Source of the DNA: an uncultured Gammaproteobacteria bacterium | Lineage (GTDB): Bacteria; Pseudomonadota; Gammaproteobacteria; Arenicellales; JAANXG01 | Assembly (NCBI GenBank): GCA_947259705.1 | Contig: CAMYNL010000001.1 | Coordinates: forward strand, 124,001-188,000 | Direction of reading: 5' to 3' | DNA length: 64,000 nt | Part shown: positions 57,714 to 64,000 of the stretch, piece by piece | How the letters are laid out: the number at the start of each line of letters is the position of its first letter | Numbering within the stretch: position 1 is the stretch's first letter | Program-made: the position numbers and the translations under genes | Notes under the pieces: model-generated | Database searches by the model: none | The model's input: the letters and a program-made list of their open reading frames with translations, nothing else | What the model was told of the DNA's origin: nothing

Positions 57714-59312
57714 TCAAGTCGCGACCGAGGCAGCCAGGCTGTCTATGCCGCTGGCGGCGTCCTCAAGATGGATGTGCATGATACGTCGGCCGCGCTGGCG
57801 CAATACCGACAGGTCGCCCAGCGCCTGCGCCATGATCAGTTGCTGGAAACTGTAGCCAGCCGCCGGCACTTCAGCGTCCTGCGCGGGGTCCGCGGTCAGC
57901 ATCAGGAACACGCCCTGATTGACCCCGCCCTTGTGCAGTTGGCCACTGGAGTGCAGATACCGGGGACCGAGACACAGGCTGGTGGCGGCGCCGGTGCGTC
58001 GTGCCAGACCTGCGCGCAGTGCCTGCAGACGTTCAACGACCGCGGTCGACGGTGGCACGAAGGCCAGCACCGAGAGATAGTCGCCGGGCGCGACCTGCGC
58101 GCACAATTCACTGATCTGTCGGGAAGACCCGGGCCCCGACAGGTCGGTGCCCGCGTCGTGGGGGTCGAGGCCTGCGTGCAGCAGCGTTCGGGTGCGGGCT
58201 TTGCTCTCATTCACATCCGGCTCGTCGAACGGATTTACGCCTAGCGTTGCTCCCGCTGCCGCCGTGGCGATTTCCCAACGCATGAACTCGGCGCCCAGGC
58301 CGTATCGGTCGGGCAGCTGCCAGTGCAGTACCGGATGGCCTCTGGTGGCCAGCATATCGAGTTGCGTGGTCAAGCCTGGGTCGGCTCCGAGTCCGACGCC
58401 GACGAATATCCTGTCCGCACCGTATTGCTCCGGGGACAGATCCCCCTCGCCGTCGATGGGGACGATACCGCATCCACACTTGCCGGTACTCTCGGCAACC
58501 AGCTGCTCGATCCATCCGCCCAGCGGGGCCAAGCCGGGTGTGGGGAGCAGGGTCATCTTGTTGCGGTCCTGCTTTGCCAGCTCGCCCAGCGCGATCCCGA
58601 TCTCCAGCGCGTGGTCGGCGCTGGCGTCGCTCAGGTCCACGGTATCAGCGCTGTCCAGCAGCCGCTGCACGTCGACACCGATGGCAGCCGCCGGAACCAG
58701 GCCGAAATAACTGAGCGCCGAAAACCTGCCGCCGATGTCGGCCGGATTCAGGAACACGGCACGAAAGTCATGTGTGTCGCCTTGAGTTACAAGAGGGGAA
58801 CCCGGGTCGGTGATGACGGCGAAATGCTTCCCGGGGGCGCCGGGACTCTGTTGCTGCACCAGCGACCTGAAATAGTCATGAAACGCCAGCGTTTCCGCGG
58901 TGGTGCCGGACTTGCTCGACACCAGGTAGACCGTATGTGCCGGCGGGCACTGCTGGGCAGCCGCCCTCACCGCGTCTGGGGCGGTGCTGTCCAGCACTGT
59001 CAGGTCCGGACAGCCGGGCGCCGCCCCGAAACATTTCGCCAGCACCTCCGGCGCCAGGCTGGAACCGCCCATGCCGAGCAGCACCACGTGGCGGAAGCCT
59101 TCTGCCCTGATTGCGCGCGCGAACGCCGTGATCTCCCCCAGGTGGGCGCGCGAAAAAGCGCTGGCATCGAGCCACCCGAGGCGGTTGCGAATCGCTTCCG
59201 CAACCTCAGCGTCCTCAGTCCATAGTCGCGGGTCGCGCTCCTTCAGTCGTGCCCGTAAGTCGCCTGTCCGGTCATGGAAGCGGGGTATGTTGCGGCTGTC
59301 GAGAATGGTCAT
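57714..59312 (-). CDS. pgi: Glucose-6-phosphate isomerase
   Basis: 532 residues from ATG 59312 with ggag upstream. Two SIS domains: VVLLGMGGSSLAPEVLAKCF and VYLVSSKSGTTAETLAFHDY, then FSALSYFGLVPAAAIGVDVQ, and the closing GPRYLHSSGQLHKGGVNQG. It resembles the isomerase half of bifunctional transaldolase/PGI proteins rather than E. coli Pgi, but has no transaldolase part. Interconverts glucose-6-P and fructose-6-P. Confidence 0.9.
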   Translation of the reverse strand: MTILDSRNIPRFHDRTGDLRARLKERDPRLWTEDAEVAEAIRNRLGWLDASAFSRAHLGEITAFARAIRAEGFRHVVLLGMGGSSLAPEVLAKCFGAAPGCPDLTVLDSTAPDAVRAAAQQCPPAHTVYLVSSKSGTTAETLAFHDYFRSLVQQQSPGAPGKHFAVITDPGSPLVTQGDTHDFRAVFLNPADIGGRFSALSYFGLVPAAAIGVDVQRLLDSADTVDLSDASADHALEIGIALGELAKQDRNKMTLLPTPGLAPLGGWIEQLVAESTGKCGCGIVPIDGEGDLSPEQYGADRIFVGVGLGADPGLTTQLDMLATRGHPVLHWQLPDRYGLGAEFMRWEIATAAAGATLGVNPFDEPDVNESKARTRTLLHAGLDPHDAGTDLSGPGSSRQISELCAQVAPGDYLSVLAFVPPSTAVVERLQALRAGLARRTGAATSLCLGPRYLHSSGQLHKGGVNQGVFLMLTADPAQDAEVPAAGYSFQQLIMAQALGDLSVLRQRGRRIMHIHLEDAASGIDSLAASVAT

Positions 59313-59344
59313 AGGGGGTTGATCTCCTTTGTTGCTCTGCGCGT

Positions 59345-60085
59345 TCAGGTCGCCAGTTCCGCGACCGCCTCGCTCACGTCGGTGAGTATGGCGTCGAGCA
59401 ATAGCCGGCCTTTCCGGGCCTCGGCCAGCGTGGCGTCGCCAATGACCCCGCTTGGTGAGTAGTTCGGATGGGTTGAATCCGAGCGTCGCAACGGTCCCGG
59501 AACCATAGCGGCGCCGTCCCAGCATACAGCCTGTTCCATGCGCACCCGGCCCGGTTCAATCGCCAGCATCATCGAGGTCTCCCGTTCGTCGGCGTGACCG
59601 CCATGCCGTTGCTGCAGCAGGCGGCCACTGACAGCGCGACAGTGATCGCCCTGGTAGACGTTGACCAGGCTCACCCCCGGGCGGCTCGCGGTGAGCTGCT
59701 GCAGCGCCGGGATGGTGCTGATGCCGGTATTGAGCAGACAAACATTCTTCACCCCGTGACCCAGAATCTGTTCGGCGATACGAATTACGAGGTCGCTGAA
59801 CAGATCTTGGGGCAGGCTGCAACTTCCCGGGTACTCGCGGAACGCCGGGTAGAAGCCGTAATTCACCGTGGGCCAGACAAGAACATTCAGACTGTAAGTG
59901 AGACGGTCTGCCAGCCATTCCGCCTGCGACTGGTCGGTGTTCATGGGTAGGTGCGGACCGTGTTCCTTGGCCCCCGCCCCGATGGGCAGCACTGCCGCGG
60001 CCCCCGTCCGGATGCGGGCTTCGACCTCGGGCCAGGTGATGTCCGCGACCCACGCCCCCCGCCGACCTGGAGGTGGTTCGGTCAT
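59345..60085 (-). CDS. Creatininase-family amidohydrolase
   Basis: 246 residues from ATG 60085 (a GTG at 60145 would add 20 residues but lies over a TATAAT element). Metal-site motifs: LPIGAGAKEHGPHLPMNTDQ and QQRHGGHADERETSMMLAIE, as in creatininase and MftE/ArfB-like hydrolases. Substrate not predictable. Lies 32 bases before pgi and likely cotranscribed. Confidence 0.88.
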   Translation of the reverse strand: MTEPPPGRRGAWVADITWPEVEARIRTGAAAVLPIGAGAKEHGPHLPMNTDQSQAEWLADRLTYSLNVLVWPTVNYGFYPAFREYPGSCSLPQDLFSDLVIRIAEQILGHGVKNVCLLNTGISTIPALQQLTASRPGVSLVNVYQGDHCRAVSGRLLQQRHGGHADERETSMMLAIEPGRVRMEQAVCWDGAAMVPGPLRRSDSTHPNYSPSGVIGDATLAEARKGRLLLDAILTDVSEAVAELAT

Positions 60086-60130
60086 CGTCGGCAGAAGGTG
60101 GTGTGGAGGCTTGTCGACAGCATGGACGCC

Positions 60131-60149
60131 ATTATAAAGGTCCACGTGG
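60131..60149 (-). promoter_or_regulatory. Promoter of the creatininase-pgi genes
   Basis: Minus strand perfect -10 TATAAT (60136-60131), about 46 bases before ATG 60085. The -35 is poor; the palindrome tccacgtgga (60141-60150) lies just upstream of the -10 and could bind an activator or repressor. Confidence 0.55.
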
Positions 60150-60256
60150 AGGACGCGCTCCGGCCTCTGCAGACGCCCAAACCATGGTTATCGTGGCCAG
60201 CGCATCCGCCAACCAGTCGATGACCACGGCGTCTGCGTGCTGCTGTTCGAAATCCG

Positions 60257-60970
60257 CTAGCCAGCCGGCTGCGCGGGGATGATGCGCTCAAAGCGTGTCC
60301 TGAGATCGGGTTGGTCCACCCAGTTAAGGAGAAAGCGTTGGCGGTCACGGTCACAGGCGCGGTCCAGGCGCGCGCCGCGTTCGTGCCTGCGCACGGCATC
60401 GAGGTCGAGCAGGTAGACTTGGTGCCGGTGAACAAGAAAATTGCTGGCCTTCATATCGCCATGGCTCAGGCCCGCCGCTCGCAGGCTGCGGAAGATCCTA
60501 CCGATCTGGGCGACCGCCACTTCCACGCCCGAGTCGTTCTGACGGCCGAGAAACTCGCTTAGCGTGGTACCGATGACATATTCCGCGATGTAGTAGCTGC
60601 GGCCCTTTAGCGGCCCAAGCCGTTGTTCCGCCCAGCCGACCGGGCGGGGCGTCGCCACGCCGACCTCCAGTAGCTGCAGGGCGGCATCCCAGCAGATGCT
60701 GGCACGGCTGCGTTGGAAGCTACGTCGTGCAAAATGCCACGGGTTTTTGGTATTGAATCTCTTGACGGCCCAGCGGCGGTCACCGCTGCCCACGAGCGCC
60801 ACGGTGGTGGTACGATCATGCTTGAGCACGCGAGCACTGTCCGATGCCATCCACCCGTCTGGGTCCTCGGCCAGGGCCCGCAGATTGTGACCCTCGAACG
60901 CGCTGTCGTAGGTGAGCCGCAGGCGCCACGGTCCGAGGGTGCCGGAGGCTTGCCTGAAGTGTCGTTCCAA
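60257..60970 (-). CDS. Kdo/WaaP-type lipopolysaccharide kinase-like protein
   Basis: 237 residues from TTG 60970, 4 bases after the WaaG-WaaP stop. Kinase-like fold: ATP Lys in RRWAVKRFNTKN, catalytic loop LSHGDMKASNFLV, and metal site VYLLDLDAVRRHE. It resembles the additional core kinases next to waaP in Pseudomonas. A sugar in the LPS inner core is the expected substrate; the position is unknown. Confidence 0.83.
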   Translation of the reverse strand: MERHFRQASGTLGPWRLRLTYDSAFEGHNLRALAEDPDGWMASDSARVLKHDRTTTVALVGSGDRRWAVKRFNTKNPWHFARRSFQRSRASICWDAALQLLEVGVATPRPVGWAEQRLGPLKGRSYYIAEYVIGTTLSEFLGRQNDSGVEVAVAQIGRIFRSLRAAGLSHGDMKASNFLVHRHQVYLLDLDAVRRHERGARLDRACDRDRQRFLLNWVDQPDLRTRFERIIPAQPAG

Positions 60971-60974
60971 TGCC

Positions 60975-62999
60975 CTAGCGGCGGCTTGAGTGCGGCAGCG
61001 AACGATCGCCGGCGGGGGCGTTCGGGGCCGCTTTGCCTCCGCGCGTCTCCCGCCGCCACAGACGTATCGCGCGGCGCTCGACGGCGCGCCAGAAATCCAC
61101 GTCCTCGGCCAGGATCTGCCGCAGGGATGCCGCCCGATAGCCGCACATGAAACGGTAGACGTCGTGTTGCGTCAGCGCTAGCGCCATGCTGGAAAAATAC
61201 AGCGCCGCGATGTCTTTGATAAGCCACCGGCGACGGGTGGACCGACGAATCTGGGCCCGATGCAGATCCATGACCACCATTCCGCTCGTTTCCGGCTCAC
61301 CACCGTCGCCGCGGCGGGACAGCCTGAGCCACAGGTGGCAAAGATAGAGATCCCGGTGGTTGATGCCGTTGCGATGCATGGTACGGGCGATAAGCGCAAC
61401 CCTGCCGATAAGTTCACGCTTGTGGCGGACCTTGCCCGGCGGCAATTGCCCGGGAGAGCCGCAGTAATCTTCCAGACTGACGGCGTTGGTGACTTCGTCG
61501 CTGATGATGAACGATTGCCGGCGGGCGGGGCTCGCGCCATTCTGTCCGAAACCCGCGATGCCAGCGGTCTCGATGCCTAGGCGCCGGAGGTGGTGCATGG
61601 CATGCCACTCGTTGCTGGCCCCGATCACGGGCAGACGCAGGTAGCAGAGATTCTTCACGATCTCGCCCCAGCCGACCCCCTCGTGAAGCTTGATGAAATA
61701 GCCCCGCGCACCGAGCTTGAGGCGCATCGTGCGCCGACCGGGCGCGCGGCGGAACAGTTGCCCTTCGCTGCGCATGAGGGCGGCAAAAGAGTCTCTCCCG
61801 GTCGGCAGGGCCGCGCGCAGATCCTCGCGCAGGTACAGGAAACCGACACCTTTGCCCGCTGCGGGTGTCGGGCGAAGTTCCCCGCGCCCGATTGCCTCGA
61901 TGACGTCAACGGCGGTTGCGGGCATTGCCGCCAGATCCCTGGTGGTGGCGTAGCGGCGTCCGTTCAGCCCCAGTTCGCGCCGTCGACCCGCATCCGCGAG
62001 CAGGCTTGCCAGGGCTTTGTCGAGCAGGTGCTGCGTGAAGGGGGCAGCGAGAGTTTCACCGGCGCCGGCGTCGACGACGTGGTGCGCATAACCGCAAACA
62101 TCGGTGGTCAGTACCGGCAGCCCCGCCGCGAGCGCCTCCAGTAATACGATTCCCGCCAGCTCGCGCCGGGCCGGGTGCAACAGCAGGTCGCCGGCGCGCA
62201 GCAGCTGCGCAACGTCGCCGCGGCCACCGATGAACTGGACGCGATCCGCGATCCGCAGCTGCGTGGCAAGACGCCGCAAGGGGTCGGGGTTGCCGTCACC
62301 CGCCACCGCCAGTCTGGTGCGCGACTGCAGCGCCGGGGGCAGCGCCGCCAGTGCGCGGATGGCCCGATCCACACCCTTGGTGACGAACCCGGAGCCAACC
62401 GTCAACAGCAGCGTGTCTCGCTCGCCCGTGCCCAGTTCCCGCCGCAGCTTCTGGCGGCCCGCCGACGACAAGGCGGTGTTGACGTGCCGCGCTTCCATGT
62501 TCGGGGGGAGCAGGCGAAAGCGATCATCGGGGGTGCCGTAGTATTCCTGATAGTCGAGTCGCGCGCGCTCGCCCAGTACGAGCACATGGCATTCGTAGGG
62601 CCACCCGAACACGCCTGCCTCGAGCCGGGCCAGGGAACGGGCGCGGGGCGTGTAACGGTATAGATGGACGTGCCGACTCGCATGCAGGGCGAAACACTCG
62701 TCCGCCGCAAAATAGACATCGAGGCCTGGCATCTTGTTGAAACCCAAGCTGACGTCGAATGTACCCGCTGCCAGTCGTGCGGCCGCTGCGCGTGCAAAGT
62801 TCGTAGCTCGCGCATGGTTACTCAGTCCGCCGGCCGGCAGCAGTTCGAGGCTGCCGTAGGCGGGAGGGGCGCCCCGCCACTCACGGGCGAGCACCGTGAT
62901 CTGGTGACCGCGTGCGTCGGCCAGGGCGGCGATCTTCTCCATATCCCGTGACAGGCCACTGTAGGGTGACCTTTTATGCAGGCAGAATGCGATCCGCAT
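60975..62999 (-). CDS. Fused LPS core glycosyltransferase WaaG and heptose kinase WaaP
   Basis: 674 residues from ATG 62999 (MRIAFCLHKRSPYSGLSRDM). Residues 1 to about 385 are a GT4 of the WaaG type: DVSLGFNKMPGLDVYFAADE, LLTVGSGFVTKGVDRAIRAL and HPARRELAGIVLLEALAAGL. Residues about 390-650 are a complete WaaP kinase: FLYLREDLRAAL, RGYFIKLHEGVGWGEIVKNL, the catalytic GINHRDLYLCHLWLRL and VVMDLHRAQIRR. No stop or internal start separates them. In E. coli and Pseudomonas waaG and waaP are separate adjacent genes, so this is a one-chain enzyme joining sugar transfer and heptose I phosphorylation. Confidence 0.9.
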   Translation of the reverse strand: MRIAFCLHKRSPYSGLSRDMEKIAALADARGHQITVLAREWRGAPPAYGSLELLPAGGLSNHARATNFARAAAARLAAGTFDVSLGFNKMPGLDVYFAADECFALHASRHVHLYRYTPRARSLARLEAGVFGWPYECHVLVLGERARLDYQEYYGTPDDRFRLLPPNMEARHVNTALSSAGRQKLRRELGTGERDTLLLTVGSGFVTKGVDRAIRALAALPPALQSRTRLAVAGDGNPDPLRRLATQLRIADRVQFIGGRGDVAQLLRAGDLLLHPARRELAGIVLLEALAAGLPVLTTDVCGYAHHVVDAGAGETLAAPFTQHLLDKALASLLADAGRRRELGLNGRRYATTRDLAAMPATAVDVIEAIGRGELRPTPAAGKGVGFLYLREDLRAALPTGRDSFAALMRSEGQLFRRAPGRRTMRLKLGARGYFIKLHEGVGWGEIVKNLCYLRLPVIGASNEWHAMHHLRRLGIETAGIAGFGQNGASPARRQSFIISDEVTNAVSLEDYCGSPGQLPPGKVRHKRELIGRVALIARTMHRNGINHRDLYLCHLWLRLSRRGDGGEPETSGMVVMDLHRAQIRRSTRRRWLIKDIAALYFSSMALALTQHDVYRFMCGYRAASLRQILAEDVDFWRAVERRAIRLWRRETRGGKAAPNAPAGDRSLPHSSRR

Positions 63000-63010
63000 G
63001 GGCAACCGGT

Positions 63011-63202
63011 TCAGTCGATGCGCTCGGTCCGCCGCGCCGGCTCCGGTTCCCGTTTCCACGTCACCCGGCAGATAATGTCGAGTTCATAGAATCGGGAAGA
63101 CCAGCCCGGCAACTGGCGAAGGCGACGGTTGTCCGTGGCACGTCCGACGGGGTATCGCGGACGGCGCGCCGCGTCAGCGACTGAAAACTCGACACCGCTC
63201 AC
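63011..63202 (-). CDS. Possible small ORF between waaC and waaG-waaP
   Basis: A 63-codon frame from GTG 63202 ends 11 bases before the WaaG ATG, spacing typical of real operon genes. It includes LRQLPGWSSRFYELDIICRV and ends KREPEPARRTERID. No family recognised and no clear ribosome site. It may be chance; the 276-base gap is otherwise empty. Confidence 0.2.
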   Translation of the reverse strand: MSGVEFSVADAARRPRYPVGRATDNRRLRQLPGWSSRFYELDIICRVTWKREPEPARRTERID

Positions 63203-63275
63203 CCGGCGCGCGCCAGCTGGCGGGTGGTATGTGATTCGGCACGGCCTGCTCCCCGGGTTTCCAGTACTGCCGCCG

Positions 63276-64000
63276 TCACGCCCCATCCGCCTCGCGCTGT
63301 ACCAAAAGAGGCGCCAGTGTACTCCACACCCGCTCTGCCGACACGGTGGCGAAACACGCCGGCTGCACCGGGCCTCCGTCCCGCACCCGGCAGGTTCGGG
63401 CGAGACAGGGCGAACAGGGATAGTTCGCCTGTAGATGATGATATTGCGGTCCCCGCGTTCCGGTACGGCCTGGATCAGTGGCACCGTACAGCGATACCAC
63501 CGGGGTCCCAAGCGCCGCCGCCAGGTGTCCCAGGCCGGAATCGACCGCCACCACCGCAGCGGCATCGCGCAGCCACGCAGCGGCTTGACCGAGATTCAAC
63601 GGCGGCAGGACGCGAGCCCCGGGTGCCCCCGCGCCCAGACGTTCCGCACGTTGCCGCTCGAGCTGGCTGCCCCAGGGCAGTACAACCTCGCAGCCGGCGG
63701 CGTGTACCAGCCTGGCGAGCGCCTGCCAGTATTGTTCCGGCCACAATTTGCTTTCCCAGCTGGCCCCGTGGACGAAGGCCACATAGGGGGGATTGGAGAC
63801 GGCGCGCCGCGGCGGCAGGCGTTTCGGGTCGATGCCGTAGTCAGGGCCGCTGTCAGGCAGCCGGTACCCCAGGCACGCGGCAAACAGGCAGCGCGTCCGG
63901 TCGATAGCATGATCCCCGCGGTCAAGCTGGACGCGCTGATGGTAGGCCAGGCTGGCTGCCGGCTCCCGGGCGCTGGCATGGTCCGGACCGCAGCGTTTTC
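63276..64000 (-). CDS. waaC: Lipopolysaccharide heptosyltransferase I-like (partial)
   Basis: C-terminal 241 codons of a GT9 heptosyltransferase; the N-terminus lies beyond the right edge. YVAFVHGASWESKLWPEQYW, VVLPWGSQLERQRAERLGAG, and VAVDSGLGHLAAALGTPVVS with LYGATDPGRTG are hallmark motifs. The visible upstream part (AREPAASLAYHQRVQLDRGD) fits WaaC (the first heptose) better than WaaF, which is the alternative. Expected to act just before WaaG and WaaP in inner-core assembly. Confidence 0.87.
   Translation of the reverse strand, partial: KRCGPDHASAREPAASLAYHQRVQLDRGDHAIDRTRCLFAACLGYRLPDSGPDYGIDPKRLPPRRAVSNPPYVAFVHGASWESKLWPEQYWQALARLVHAAGCEVVLPWGSQLERQRAERLGAGAPGARVLPPLNLGQAAAWLRDAAAVVAVDSGLGHLAAALGTPVVSLYGATDPGRTGTRGPQYHHLQANYPCSPCLARTCRVRDGGPVQPACFATVSAERVWSTLAPLLVQREADGA

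Overview
The window is a GC-rich chromosomal segment of a gammaproteobacterium. It carries an oriC-type neighbourhood (mnmG, rsmG, parA, parB, a complete atpIBEFHAGDC operon, glmU, glmS), polA next to engB, rhlB/trxA/rho/rpmE, and LPS inner-core genes of the waaC/waaG/waaP type. Cytochrome c4, class I PHA synthase, a TRAP transporter, PhoX and FNR/ANR-like sites point to a free-living respiring lineage of the Chromatiales/Ectothiorhodospiraceae/Acidiferrobacterales kind. I cannot name genus or species. I saw no rRNA, tRNA, CRISPR array, transposase or phage block.

Layout. Positions 1-2.9 kb hold a minus-strand MoxR-DUF58-TgpA set, cut by the left edge. Positions 3.1-8.8 kb carry mnmG, a PP2C phosphatase and a DUF302 protein, then rsmG-parA-parB. 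Positions 8.8-19.9 kb hold the ATP synthase operon behind a clear sigma-70 promoter, then a SlyD-like FKBP, glmU and glmS. Positions 19.9-27.7 kb are a more accessory stretch: a small membrane protein, a secreted tail-collar-domain protein, phaC, an orphan acyl carrier protein, a Pat-like CoA-ligase/acetyltransferase and a tandem universal stress protein. FNR/ANR-like palindromes lie upstream of both phaC and the stress protein. Positions 27.8-38.1 kb hold uvrD, a degenerate GGDEF protein, a GGCT-like protein, a TRAP binding protein, a GNAT protein, the TRAP permeases with a histone-deacetylase-family amidohydrolase, and small envelope proteins. Positions 38.2-44 kb hold polA, a likely C-rich-loop small RNA, engB, cytochrome c4, a DUF411 protein and a secreted YqgE/AlgH.

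Positions 44.3-50.6 kb hold PhoX, a DUF4870 membrane protein, hemL-thiE-thiD and rubredoxin. Positions 50.6-57.4 kb hold a very unusual membrane-anchored NtrC-like protein with degraded receiver and AAA+ domains, then rpmE, rho, trxA and rhlB. Positions 57.4-64 kb hold pgi, a creatininase-family protein and the LPS core genes, including a single-polypeptide WaaG-WaaP fusion; the last gene (waaC-like) runs off the right edge.

The observations I rate highest are the candidate small RNA between polA and engB, the membrane-bound pseudo-enhancer-binding protein at 50.6-53.1 kb, the WaaG-WaaP fusion, and the two FNR/ANR-like sites bracketing the PHA/Pat/Usp block. Functions are inferred from recognised motifs and gene order; no similarity search was run.
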